This document shows, piece by piece, positions 1 to 7,707 of a DNA stretch of 17,332 nt. Below the pieces are notes generated by a model. That model ran no database searches, was not told the DNA's origin, and saw only the letters and a program-made list of their open reading frames with translations. The translations under genes and the position numbers were made by a program. Source of the stretch: Oceanospirillaceae bacterium (lineage in GTDB: Bacteria > Pseudomonadota > Gammaproteobacteria > Pseudomonadales > Balneatricaceae); the NCBI GenBank assembly GCA_023954795.1, contig JAGSHA010000026.1, positions 1-17,332 on the forward strand, in the 5' to 3' direction. Positions within the stretch are counted from its first letter, which is position 1. Each line of letters starts with the position of its first letter.

Positions 1-303
1 CAAGATGCCACGACACGAAATCTATTCATGAAGGCACCAATCATGGCCAGATATTTCACCCATCGTAAAACCCACCCAACGCTCTCAGATACCGAGCCGA
101 TTCATTTACATTTGGCTTTAGATTCTTGTATTGATTAGACAAACAGATCTACCCCAAGATTGATCATTTTTTTCACACACCCGCTATGCGGCTACTCTAT
201 TCCATGCAGCAACTGCAAAATAAATTTGGCACTTGGCCTTGAAAATTTACTTTTCGCCCCTATCCTTTCGCCATACCCCTACCTGTATGAATTTTGGATG
301 ACC
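1..303. other. Left flank and trxB upstream region, no confident gene
   Basis: No recognisable gene lies here. On the minus strand an open frame runs from about 101 to the left edge, with possible starts GTG at 59 and ATG at 44. Its short translation matches nothing I know; it could be the start of a divergent gene, since ftsK lies upstream of trxB in Pseudomonas, but this is unsupported. On the plus strand the frame of trxB is open back to a TTG at 160, but the family N-terminus begins only at 304. A candidate trxB promoter is listed separately. Confidence 0.5.
239..266 (+). promoter_or_regulatory. Candidate sigma70 promoter of trxB
   Basis: TTGAAA at 239-244 (5/6 match to the -35 consensus) is followed by a 16 bp spacer and TATCCT at 261-266 (4/6 match to the -10). 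Transcription would start about 30 nt before the trxB start codon. Only the match and spacing support this. Confidence 0.3.
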
Positions 304-1260
304 ATGAGCGAAGTACAACATCACCGTCTGATTATTCTGGGCTCCGGTCCAGCCGGTTACACTGCTGCGGTATACGCTGCCCGTGCCAACCTGAACCCTA
401 TTGTTATCACCGGCATGCAGGCCGGCGGCCAGTTGACTACCACCACTGACGTCGATAACTGGCCCGGTGACGTTGATGGCGTACAAGGCCCTGAACTCAT
501 GCAGCGCATGCAGGCTCACGCAGAGCGTTTTAACACGCAGGTCCTGTTCGACCATATTAACGAGACTGATCTGAGCAACCGCCCTTTCCGCCTGAAAGGC
601 GATATGGGTGAATACACCTGTGACTCCCTGATCATCTCTACCGGTGCGTCTGCACAGTACCTGGGTCTGGATTCGGAAGAAGCCTTTAAAGGCAAAGGCG
701 TATCCGCGTGCGCGACTTGTGATGGATTCTTCTATCGCGGCCAGAAAGTAGCCGTCATCGGCGGTGGTAACACCGCAGTTGAAGAGGCGCTTTACCTGTC
801 TAACATTGCGGCGGAAGTGACACTGATTCACCGTCGCGATTCCCTGCGTTGCGAGAAAATTCTTCAGGACAAACTGTTCGAACGTGCAGAAAACGGCAAC
901 ATCAACATCATCTGGAACCACCAGCTGGACGAAGTTCTGGGTGATGAGATGGGCGTTACCGGTATGCGTATCAAAGAGAGCAACGGCGACGCAACTCAGG
1001 ATCTGGAACTGTCCGGCGTTTTTGTTGCTATCGGCCACAAACCGAACACCGACATCTTCGAAGGCCAACTGGACATGAAAGACGGCTACATCAAGATCCA
1101 CAGCGGCACTGAAGGCAACGCAACTCAGACGTCAGTAAAGGGCGTATTCGCGGCAGGTGACGTATGCGATCACATCTATCGCCAGGCAATCACATCCGCA
1201 GGTTTTGGCTGCATGGCTGCACTGGATGCTGAACGCTTCCTGGACGATCTGGAGAAATAA
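304..1260 (+). CDS. trxB: Thioredoxin-disulfide reductase
   Basis: This cytosolic FAD enzyme uses NADPH to reduce oxidised thioredoxin. The 318-residue product is full length and close to E. coli TrxB throughout. The FAD-binding motif GSGPAG is at residues 13-18 and the redox-active CATC pair is C136/C139. The NADPH site is GGGNTA at 153-158, followed by HRRD at 176-179. The C-terminal FAD motif GVFAAGDV is at 280-287. I chose the ATG at 304 because the family sequence starts there; an in-frame ATG at 298 would add two residues. Only a weak GGA at 295-297 resembles a ribosome binding site. The gene heads the trxB-aat-bpt run, as in Pseudomonas. Confidence 0.97.
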   Translation: MSEVQHHRLIILGSGPAGYTAAVYAARANLNPIVITGMQAGGQLTTTTDVDNWPGDVDGVQGPELMQRMQAHAERFNTQVLFDHINETDLSNRPFRLKGDMGEYTCDSLIISTGASAQYLGLDSEEAFKGKGVSACATCDGFFYRGQKVAVIGGGNTAVEEALYLSNIAAEVTLIHRRDSLRCEKILQDKLFERAENGNINIIWNHQLDEVLGDEMGVTGMRIKESNGDATQDLELSGVFVAIGHKPNTDIFEGQLDMKDGYIKIHSGTEGNATQTSVKGVFAAGDVCDHIYRQAITSAGFGCMAALDAERFLDDLEK

Positions 1261-1267
1261 GGAAATC

Positions 1268-1288
1268 CGGGCGTTCGCGCCCGCTTTT
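1268..1288 (+). terminator. Short GC-rich stem-loop after trxB
   Basis: CGGGCG (1268-1273), TTCG loop (1274-1277) and CGCCCG (1278-1283) form a perfect 6 bp stem, followed by C and four T (1285-1288). It resembles a weak intrinsic terminator or attenuator. The aat start codon lies only 15 nt after the stem, so there is little space for a separate aat promoter and some read-through is likely. Confidence 0.5.
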
Positions 1289-1298
1289 CCGCTGTCTT

Positions 1299-2015
1299 AT
1301 GATCGCTTGGTTAGACATCGAATCCAATAGCTTTCCTGCTATACATACCGCACTAAAGGAACCCAACGGCCTACTCGCTGCTGGGGGAGACCTTAGCCCG
1401 GCACGACTTAAGGAAGCATACCGTCAGGGCATTTTCCCTTGGTACAACCAAGGAGAACCTATCCTGTGGTGGAGTCCAGACCCCCGCTGCGTTCTATTTC
1501 CTGAGCAGCTTCACGTATCTCGTAGCTTACGCAAACGGATACGCAAGCAGGACTACGAGGTCAGCTTCGACACCGACTTCGAGGCCGTCGTTGACGCTTG
1601 CGCCGAGCCTCGCGCCAATGGCGATGGCACCTGGATTACCCGCGCAATGAAGGGAGCGTATTGCGACCTCCACAGACAAGGCATTGCGCATTCGGTAGAA
1701 CTCAGAATTAATGGGCGATTAGTCGGTGGACTTTACGGTCTGGCGATGGGGAAAATGTTCTTTGGTGAGTCAATGTTCAGCCGAGAAACGGACGCATCCA
1801 AAATTGCATTCGTCCTCATGGTCGAACAACTGCAAAACTGGGGCTATGCTTTAATCGACTGTCAGGTAAGCAACAATCACCTGAAAAGTCTTGGAGCAAA
1901 AGAGATTCCAAGAGCAGAGTTTAAACGCTACCTGAACAAGTATCTGGATCAGACATCCGGTCATGACTGGGTGTTTAATCCTGAGAGACTGAGTTTCGGG
2001 GAGACTCCCAGATGA
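1299..2015 (+). CDS. aat: Leucyl/phenylalanyl-tRNA--protein transferase
   Basis: Aat transfers Leu or Phe from aminoacyl-tRNA to proteins bearing N-terminal Lys or Arg, creating primary destabilising residues read by ClpS. The 238-residue product has the usual length. Family hallmarks are LLAAGGDLS at residues 25-33, GIFPWYN at 44-50, WWSPDPR at 57-63 and the GESMFS stretch at 156-161. No clear ribosome binding site precedes the ATG, and a GC-rich hairpin ends 15 nt upstream, so expression probably depends on transcription from trxB. The stop overlaps the bpt start by four bases (ATGA), indicating translational coupling. ClpA and ClpS, which use its products, are encoded 1-3 kb downstream. 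Confidence 0.97.
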   Translation: MIAWLDIESNSFPAIHTALKEPNGLLAAGGDLSPARLKEAYRQGIFPWYNQGEPILWWSPDPRCVLFPEQLHVSRSLRKRIRKQDYEVSFDTDFEAVVDACAEPRANGDGTWITRAMKGAYCDLHRQGIAHSVELRINGRLVGGLYGLAMGKMFFGESMFSRETDASKIAFVLMVEQLQNWGYALIDCQVSNNHLKSLGAKEIPRAEFKRYLNKYLDQTSGHDWVFNPERLSFGETPR

Positions 2016-2722
2016 CAAACCTGAAGACTTTGCATTTTTACGCAACGCCTGAACATGATTGTAGTTATCTGAAAGACCGACAGGCGAAAACCCTGTTTGT
2101 AGATCCGCACGCGGTCATCACCAAAGATACCTACAGTCAGCTATCCGATCTAGGATTCAGACGGAGCGGCGGGCATATCTACCGCCCCCACTGCAAAGAG
2201 TGTCAGGCATGCATCTCGGTGCGCATACCCACGGACGTGTTTGCCGCCAGCAAAAGCCAAAAACGCGTACTGGCCAAAAATAAAGATCTGACTTTTCGCG
2301 CAGTTACGCCGCAATTCACACAAGAATATTACGACCTGTACGCCCGCTATATAAACCTGCGCCACAAAGACGGCGACATGCACCCCCCTAGTATCGATCA
2401 GTTCACATCATTTCTGGTTGATGGCGCTCAGGGAACAATCTTTTTCGAGTTTCGTGACAGCGACAAGAAGCTTTTAGCTATTGCCGTTTGTGACGAGCTA
2501 GAGCAAGGACTCTCTCCTATCTACACCTTCTATGATCCAGACGAAGAAAAACGCAGCCTTGGTACGTTTTGCATACTATGGCAGATCGCCGAAGCAAAGC
2601 GCCGCCGTCTGCAATACGTCTATCTGGGATACTGGGTAAGAGAGTGCCGGAAGATGAATTATAAGATCATGTTCCGACCGATTGAATTACTACTCGACGG
2701 ACACTGGGTGTCCATCACATAA
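2012..2722 (+). CDS. bpt: Aspartate/glutamate leucyltransferase
   Basis: Bpt attaches Leu from Leu-tRNA to proteins with N-terminal Asp or Glu (secondary destabilising residues), feeding the same ClpS-ClpA degradation route as Aat. It is related to eukaryotic arginyl-transferases. The 236-residue product shows the N-terminal DCSYL (C17) and RQAKT stretch, the cysteine cluster RPHCKECQAC (C61, C64, C67) and the C-terminal motif beginning YLGYWVRECRKMNYK. The start codon overlaps the aat stop. A good ribosome binding site, GGGGAG at 1998-2003, lies inside the end of aat and can pair weakly with TCCC at 2006-2009. E. coli lacks bpt; pseudomonads and vibrios have it. Confidence 0.95.
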   Translation: MTNLKTLHFYATPEHDCSYLKDRQAKTLFVDPHAVITKDTYSQLSDLGFRRSGGHIYRPHCKECQACISVRIPTDVFAASKSQKRVLAKNKDLTFRAVTPQFTQEYYDLYARYINLRHKDGDMHPPSIDQFTSFLVDGAQGTIFFEFRDSDKKLLAIAVCDELEQGLSPIYTFYDPDEEKRSLGTFCILWQIAEAKRRRLQYVYLGYWVRECRKMNYKIMFRPIELLLDGHWVSIT

Positions 2723-2759
2723 CTGAAACAATTTTCCCCGCCCTTTTTCTTTAATCTCT

Positions 2760-2788
2760 TTGATATGCCTGAACATTTCAGGCACAAT
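2760..2788 (+). promoter_or_regulatory. infA promoter with palindrome in the spacer
   Basis: TTGATA at 2760-2765 (5/6), a 17 bp spacer and CACAAT at 2783-2788 (4/6) form a well-spaced sigma70 promoter about 50 nt upstream of infA. The perfect inverted repeat TGCCTGAA (2766-2773), CAT, TTCAGGCA (2777-2784) fills the spacer and touches the -10. It could be an operator. It could also be a residual bpt terminator stem, but no T-run follows it. Confidence 0.55.
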
Positions 2789-2843
2789 ACTGCGCTTAAA
2801 AAATCGGGTTTGGATCTGCAAGGCCTTAAGAGGTAGCTACTGA

Positions 2844-3062
2844 ATGGCTAAAGAAGATAGCATTGAAATGGACGGCACCGTGATCGACACGCTTCCCAAC
2901 ACTATGTTCCGTGTTGAGTTGGAAAACGGTCACGTTGTTACAGCGCACATCTCCGGCAAGATGCGTAAAAACTACATCCGCATCCTGACTGGCGATAAAG
3001 TAAAGGTCGAGTTGACACCTTACGACCTGAGCAAAGGACGCATCGTCTACCGCGCGCGTTAA
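2844..3062 (+). CDS. infA: Translation initiation factor IF-1
   Basis: IF-1 binds the A site of the 30S subunit during initiation and supports IF-2 and IF-3. The 72-residue product is the standard size and nearly identical to the E. coli protein over its length, being one S1-like OB-fold. It starts MAKEDSIEM, contains the conserved HISGKMRKNYIRIL and ends GRIVYRAR. A strong ribosome binding site, AAGAGG at 2828-2833, lies ten bases upstream. It has its own promoter after bpt and converges on clpA, as in Pseudomonas. The E. coli serW tRNA gene in this neighbourhood is absent. Confidence 0.99.
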   Translation: MAKEDSIEMDGTVIDTLPNTMFRVELENGHVVTAHISGKMRKNYIRILTGDKVKVELTPYDLSKGRIVYRAR

Positions 3063-3084
3063 TTTATCGCCCGACCGGACTTAT

Positions 3085-3108
3085 GGTGGCAGCCATCAGG
3101 CTGCCTCC
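3085..3108. terminator. Stem-loop between convergent infA and clpA
   Basis: GGCAGCC (3088-3094), loop ATCA (3095-3098) and GGCTGCC (3099-3105) pair perfectly; GG/CC extend the stem past a T-T mismatch. The clpA stop codon (TGA, minus strand, 3098-3096) lies in the loop. Neither strand has a clear U-tract afterwards, so intrinsic termination is uncertain. Confidence 0.5.
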
Positions 3109-5351
3109 ATCACCTCCACCCTCAGATTGCCCTCATCATCAACGGTAATCGCAACATCACCGCCATCTTCGGCAAGCACTCCGAATAGAATCATTTCAGC
3201 AAGCGGTTTCTTCAGTTTCTCCTGAATCATTCGCTTCATCGGACGCGCACCCATCTGCTCATCATATCCATTGGTCGCAAACCAGCTACGTGCAGCATCA
3301 TCCATATGCAGAACCACATGTTTTTCGTCCAGCTGCACCTGAAGCTCGGTCAAGAACTTATCAACCACACCTTTTATGATATCCGTACCCAGCGCTTTAA
3401 ACTGAATAATGCCATCCAATCGGTTGCGGAACTCAGGAGTGAACAACTTACGAATCGCTTCCATACCATCGGTAGAGTGATCCTGATGAGCAAAACCAAT
3501 CGAGTTACGCGCCATCTGCTCGGCCCCCGCATTCGTTGTCATCACCAGAATAACATTGCGGAAATCTGCTTTGCGGCCGTTGTTATCGGTCAACGTACCG
3601 TTATCCATCACCTGCAATAGCAAGTTGAAGACTTCCGGATGCGCTTTCTCAATCTCATCCAGCAACAGAACACAATGCGGCGACTTAGTAATCGCTTCCG
3701 TCAGCAAACCGCCCTGATCATAGCCAACATACCCAGGAGGCGCACCGATCAGTCGAGATACAGTGTGACGCTCCATGTACTCAGACATGTCAAAACGCAC
3801 CAACTCAATACCCATCAAACGGGCGAGCTGATTAGTGACTTCGGTCTTACCAACACCTGTAGGACCTGAGAACAGGAAGCTACCAACAGGCTTATTCGGC
3901 TCTTTGAGACCTGCACGGGACAATTTAATCGCTGAAGCCAGCGTATCAATTGCCTCATTCTGCCCCAGTACAACCATTTTCAGGTTGGAGTCCAGTTTAG
4001 CCAACAGATCTTTATCCGATGCAGATACGCTCTTAGGCGGTATTCGCGCAATCTTCGCCACAACCGCCTCAACGTCTTCTACCGTAATCTGCTTCTTACG
4101 CAGCTCAGGCGGCAAAAGTCTTTGATACGCACCGGCTTCATCAATGACATCAATCGCCTTATCAGGCATGTGCTTGTCGTTGATATAACGATCAGCCAAC
4201 TCAGATGCAGCACGTAATGCTTCGTCATCGTATTCGATATCATGATGCTCTTCGAAGCGACCACTAAGCCCTTTCAAGATCTGATACGTATCTTCAACCG
4301 TTGGTTCAAGAATATCGACTTTCTGGAATCGACGCGCCAGCGCACGATCTTTTTCGAAGATGCCACGAAATTCCTGGAACGTAGTCGAACCAATACATCG
4401 AATTGCACCGGAACTTAACATCGGCTTCAGGAGATTTGATGCATCCATCGAGCCGCCCGATGCAGCACCAGCGCCGATAATGGTATGAATCTCATCGATA
4501 AACAGAATGGCATGTTCCTGACGACGAATCTCACTCAACAATGCTTTCAGGCGTTTCTCAAAATCGCCACGATATTTAGTACCGGCCAACAATGCACCCA
4601 GATCCAGTGAATACACCACAGAATCTTCGATAATTTCAGGTACCTGCTGCTCTACGATCCGTTTTGCCAACCCTTCAGCGATAGCGGTCTTGCCCACACC
4701 CGCCTCACCAACCAGCAACGGATTATTTTTTCTGCGACGTGACAAAATCTGCACCACGCGCTCAACTTCAGAATCACGTCCGACCAGCGGATCAATGCGC
4801 CCCTGAGAGGCCTCTACATTGAGATTAACAGCGTACTTCGCCAATGGACTTTTATCAGAATCTTCCTTGGCCTCACCCTCAACCGGCGTCTCACCGACAT
4901 CGTGCTGATGGTCAGATACACGAGAAATACCGTGCGATATGAAGTTCACCGCATCGATACGCTCTACGCCCTGCTGCTGCAGAACAAAAACAGCCTGACT
5001 CTCCTGCTCACTGAAGATCGCGACCAGCACATTGGCACCCGTAACTTCACTTTTGCCGGATGACTGCACATGGAACACCGCTCGCTGCAACACTCGCTGA
5101 AAACCAAGCGTAGGCTGCGTTTCGATGTTCGGAATATCGTCAGGTAACAGGGGCGTTGTTTCGTCGATAAAATCGACCAATGTCTGGCGAAGCTTATCCA
5201 GGTCCGCACCACATGCATTCAGCACATCCGTTGCCGCATGGTTATCAAGTAACGCGAGCAACAAGTGCTCTACCGTCATAAACTCGTGACGCTTCTCTTT
5301 AGCGGCTTTAAAGGCTGCACTGAGCGTGTCTTCTAGCTCTCGGTTCAGCAT
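3096..5351 (-). CDS. clpA: ATP-dependent Clp protease ATP-binding subunit ClpA
   Basis: ClpA is the hexameric AAA+ unfoldase that threads substrates into ClpP; with ClpS it degrades N-degron proteins. The 751-residue product has the standard architecture. It has the N-domain (about 1-145, ClpS and substrate binding) and AAA module 1 with Walker A GEAGVGKT at 215-222 and Walker B LFIDE. AAA module 2 has Walker A GPTGVGKT at 496-503 and Walker B LLLDE. The ClpP-docking loop tripeptide is IGF at 618-620; E. coli has IGL. The ribosome binding site AGGGGG (minus strand 5362-5357) overlaps the clpS stop, so the two are coupled. No clpP lies in the window. Confidence 0.98.
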   Translation of the reverse strand: MLNRELEDTLSAAFKAAKEKRHEFMTVEHLLLALLDNHAATDVLNACGADLDKLRQTLVDFIDETTPLLPDDIPNIETQPTLGFQRVLQRAVFHVQSSGKSEVTGANVLVAIFSEQESQAVFVLQQQGVERIDAVNFISHGISRVSDHQHDVGETPVEGEAKEDSDKSPLAKYAVNLNVEASQGRIDPLVGRDSEVERVVQILSRRRKNNPLLVGEAGVGKTAIAEGLAKRIVEQQVPEIIEDSVVYSLDLGALLAGTKYRGDFEKRLKALLSEIRRQEHAILFIDEIHTIIGAGAASGGSMDASNLLKPMLSSGAIRCIGSTTFQEFRGIFEKDRALARRFQKVDILEPTVEDTYQILKGLSGRFEEHHDIEYDDEALRAASELADRYINDKHMPDKAIDVIDEAGAYQRLLPPELRKKQITVEDVEAVVAKIARIPPKSVSASDKDLLAKLDSNLKMVVLGQNEAIDTLASAIKLSRAGLKEPNKPVGSFLFSGPTGVGKTEVTNQLARLMGIELVRFDMSEYMERHTVSRLIGAPPGYVGYDQGGLLTEAITKSPHCVLLLDEIEKAHPEVFNLLLQVMDNGTLTDNNGRKADFRNVILVMTTNAGAEQMARNSIGFAHQDHSTDGMEAIRKLFTPEFRNRLDGIIQFKALGTDIIKGVVDKFLTELQVQLDEKHVVLHMDDAARSWFATNGYDEQMGARPMKRMIQEKLKKPLAEMILFGVLAEDGGDVAITVDDEGNLRVEVMEAA

Positions 5352-5360
5352 AGCGGCCCC

Positions 5361-5723
5361 CTATACACTTTCAATTTCACAAAGCAAGGGATGTTTGTTG
5401 TCTCTTGCATATTGATTCACCATCGCAGCTTTAGTTTCGGCTACATCACGAGTATAGACGCCACAGACACCTTTTCCTTGTGTATGCACCGCTAACATCA
5501 CCTGCGTTGCTTTTTCTTCGTTCATATTAAAGATCGCCATCAGCACCTCGATCACAAAGTCCATCGGCGTATAGTCATCATTCATCAGTACCACACGGTA
5601 CATCGAAGGCCGTTTTAGCTCGGGCTTCGCCTCTTCTGTCACCAACCCGTGTTCTGGGTAGTCATCGCCTTCGGAAGGCTCATTCGCAAGACGAATGGTT
5701 TTCAGTATCTTTGTAGTTTCCAT
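5361..5723 (-). CDS. clpS: ATP-dependent Clp protease adaptor ClpS
   Basis: ClpS binds N-terminal Leu, Phe, Tyr or Trp of substrates and hands them to ClpA. The conserved core is complete: PSMYRVVLMNDDYTPMDFVIEVL, then the stretch beginning ATQVMLAVHTQGKGVCGVYT, then AMVNQYARDNKHPLLCEIE. I chose the ATG at 5723 (METTKILK, 120 residues, similar to the Pseudomonas length). The frame is open to a TTG at 5750, but that lacks support. The variable N-terminal extension of about 45 residues, which in the family engages ClpA, is rich in Glu and Lys. The gene precedes clpA by nine bases and is divergent from cspD, a conserved arrangement. Confidence 0.96.
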   Translation of the reverse strand: METTKILKTIRLANEPSEGDDYPEHGLVTEEAKPELKRPSMYRVVLMNDDYTPMDFVIEVLMAIFNMNEEKATQVMLAVHTQGKGVCGVYTRDVAETKAAMVNQYARDNKHPLLCEIESV

Positions 5724-5800
5724 GAAAATCTGTCTTTTAGGGTAAATCAATTAACTATTGAACATTTATTGCACGCCTATCCACACGACCGAATTCTGCA

Positions 5801-5809
5801 TGCTATAAT
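5801..5809 (+). promoter_or_regulatory. Extended -10 promoter upstream of cspD
   Basis: TGCTATAAT combines a TGn extension with a perfect TATAAT at 5804-5809. No good -35 is present, which extended -10 promoters tolerate. It predicts a leader of about 150 nt before cspD. An inverted repeat, TTCGCAG (5812-5818) and CTGCGAA (5844-5850), starts right after the -10. Confidence 0.6.
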
Positions 5810-5966
5810 TGTTCGCAGCAGGAGTGATGAGTATCTGGTGTCCCTGCGAAGACGTAAAGGAATTTGCGGTCCTCTTAATCTATATATTAACAGCACCGAG
5901 GGCTGCAGTTGAGGGTTGCATTAGCATTCTTCATCTTCACTGGATCAGGATATTAGGAGTCTTTCC

Positions 5967-6176
5967 ATGCAGACAGGGAAAGTAAAGTGGTTCAACAACG
6001 CCAAAGGTTATGGTTTTATCCTCTCCGAGGAGCATAACGAGGATCTCTTTGCTCACTACTCAGCCATTCAAAGTGAGGGCTATAAAAGCCTCAAGGCTGG
6101 CCAAACAGTCGAATTCGATACAGCCCCCGGCCCTAAAGGTCTTCACGCTGTAAATATCAGACCGATGTCGACCTAA
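5967..6176 (+). CDS. cspD: Cold-shock-domain protein, CspD-like
   Basis: This is a small single-stranded nucleic-acid-binding protein of the cold-shock family. The clpS-adjacent member in E. coli, CspD, is a stationary-phase replication inhibitor degraded by Lon. The 69-residue product has one cold-shock domain with KVKWFNNAKGYGFI (RNP1, KGYGFI at about 13-18) and DLFAHY (RNP2, about 26-31). It lacks the short acidic-hydrophobic tail of E. coli CspD. The ribosome binding site AGGAG at 5955-5959 lies seven bases upstream. Divergence from clpS and proximity to icd match CspD in Pseudomonas and support the symbol. Confidence 0.93.
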   Translation: MQTGKVKWFNNAKGYGFILSEEHNEDLFAHYSAIQSEGYKSLKAGQTVEFDTAPGPKGLHAVNIRPMST

Positions 6177-6314
6177 GGCAAGAAGTGTTAGCTGCACAAA
6201 TAACTATTATAAAGCTGTATTCATCGATGGGTGGAGTGTAATCGGGGCAGATTCATCAACGTTTAGATTAGATTCATAGCCAACTTAGATTCAAGCAATA
6301 ATAGATCGAAGCAG

Positions 6315-6341
6315 AAAAACCAGCCCAACGGCTGGTTTTTT
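6315..6341. terminator. Bidirectional intrinsic terminator between cspD and icd
   Basis: AAAAACCAGCC (6315-6325), loop CAAC (6326-6329) and GGCTGGTTTTTT (6330-6341) form a strong stem with a T-run on the plus strand and, by complement, on the minus strand. It serves cspD from the left and icd from the right. Confidence 0.9.
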
Positions 6342-6379
6342 AGTTTCTGGAGTAAGCAAGCTTCTCAGGGCGATATGCA

Positions 6380-7633
6380 TCACATTTTAGCGATAATCGC
6401 ATCGCCAAATTCTGAACTTGAAAGCAATGTAGCATCATCCATTAAACGCTCAAAATCATAGGTCACGGTTTTCGCCGCAATCGCACCGTCCATGCCCTTG
6501 ATAATCAGATCTGCTGCCTCAAGCCAGCCCATATGTCGCAACATCATTTCAGCCGATAAGATCACCGACCCCGGATTCACCTTATCCTGCCCGGCATACT
6601 TAGGCGCGGTGCCGTGCGTTGCCTCAAAAATGGCCACATCATCAGACAAGTTAGCTCCGGGCGCGATACCGATTCCACCCACCTCTGCAGCCAACGCATC
6701 TGAAAGATAATCACCATTCAGATTAAGCGTCGCGACTACATCGTATTCCTCCGGACGCAGCAAGATCTGCTGCAACATCGCGTCTGCAATGACATCTTTT
6801 ACAACCACGTCACGCCCCGTGTTGGGGTTTTTAAAGCTCATCCATGGACCCGAGCCAAGCAACTGAGCACCAAATTCGTCCCGCGCAAGCTCATACCCCC
6901 ACTCTTTGAAGGCACCCTCAGTAAATTTCATGATGTTTCCTTTGTGTACCAACGTCAGGGATTCCCGATCGTTATCGACACAATATTGCAATGCCTGTCG
7001 CACCAAACGTTTAGTGCCCTGCTCCGATACAGGCTTCACACCGATGCCACACATCTGATCAAAGCGTATCTTCGTGACCCCCATCTCCTCCTTAAGGAAG
7101 CGAATCACCTTATCTGCTTCTGGCGTCCCTGCCTTCCACTCAACACCGGCGTAGATATCTTCGGAGTTCTCGCGATAGATCACCATATCCACATCACCCG
7201 GCTTAACAACCGGACTGGGTACGCCTTCAAACCAGCGCACCGGACGCTGACAAACATAGAGATCCAGCTCCTGACGCAGCGCCACATTTAGCGAACGTAT
7301 GCCGCCCCCCACGGGGGTCGTCAACGGCCCCTTGATACCCACCTTAAACTCCTTAAATGCGGCCAAAGTCTCCTCTGGCAACCAAGTATCCTGATCGTAT
7401 ACTTCAGTCGCTTTCTCACCGGCATAGACTTCCATCCAGGATATAGCGCGCTGCCCGCCATACGCTTTTTTAATGGCAGCATTCACCACACTGATCATAA
7501 CCGGCGAGACATCCATCCCGATGCCGTCACCTTCAATGTAGGGAATAATCGGATTGCTAGGTACGTTGAGCGAGAAATCGTCATTCACCGTGATCTTCTG
7601 TCCTTCCGGAACCTGAATATTCTGGTATCCCAT
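6380..7633 (-). CDS. icd: Isocitrate dehydrogenase, NADP-dependent
   Basis: Icd oxidatively decarboxylates isocitrate to 2-oxoglutarate in the TCA cycle, producing NADPH. The 417-residue product is typical of the E. coli/Pseudomonas homodimeric type. It has IEGDGIG at 33-39 and GPLTTPVGGGIRSLNVALRQ, where S114 matches the serine phosphorylated by AceK in E. coli. It also has YRENSEDIYAG and HGTAPKYAGQDKVNPGS, whose Lys-Tyr is the NADP-specificity signature. I chose the ATG at 7633 because the family begins MGYQ and GGAGA (minus strand 7643-7639) is a good ribosome binding site. The frame extends 15 codons further upstream without family similarity. aceA, which competes for isocitrate, starts at 17153. 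Confidence 0.98.
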   Translation of the reverse strand: MGYQNIQVPEGQKITVNDDFSLNVPSNPIIPYIEGDGIGMDVSPVMISVVNAAIKKAYGGQRAISWMEVYAGEKATEVYDQDTWLPEETLAAFKEFKVGIKGPLTTPVGGGIRSLNVALRQELDLYVCQRPVRWFEGVPSPVVKPGDVDMVIYRENSEDIYAGVEWKAGTPEADKVIRFLKEEMGVTKIRFDQMCGIGVKPVSEQGTKRLVRQALQYCVDNDRESLTLVHKGNIMKFTEGAFKEWGYELARDEFGAQLLGSGPWMSFKNPNTGRDVVVKDVIADAMLQQILLRPEEYDVVATLNLNGDYLSDALAAEVGGIGIAPGANLSDDVAIFEATHGTAPKYAGQDKVNPGSVILSAEMMLRHMGWLEAADLIIKGMDGAIAAKTVTYDFERLMDDATLLSSSEFGDAIIAKM

Positions 7634-7707
7634 AACTATCTCCATCACCTGTAGTAGCCTACGCACGCCACGCTTCACGCAGACTCAATTGCGTTCTTAG
7701 AATTATC

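Noticed and set aside
1..101. Minus-strand open frame running off the left edge
   Set aside because: Too short to judge, no recognisable residues and no convincing start; only noted in the flank description.
226..243. Sigma54-like promoter (TTGGCAC followed by CTTGA) upstream of trxB
   Set aside because: The spacing is one base too long and the GC of the -12 element is missing.
160..303. N-terminal extension of trxB from a TTG codon
   Set aside because: The extra residues have no resemblance to thioredoxin reductases, and the family N-terminus fits the ATG at 304.
247..1101. Long minus-strand open frames opposite trxB, purB, roxA and others
   Set aside because: They mirror well-conserved plus-strand genes, have no ribosome binding sites and encode no recognisable proteins; they are antisense shadows.
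2723..3095. tRNA-Ser gene as found near infA in E. coli
   Set aside because: No cloverleaf or conserved tRNA arms can be found on either side of infA, and the gaps are too short or occupied by the promoter.
5724..5750. Nine-residue upstream extension of clpS from a TTG codon
   Set aside because: ATG 5723 gives a normal family length; nothing supports the TTG.
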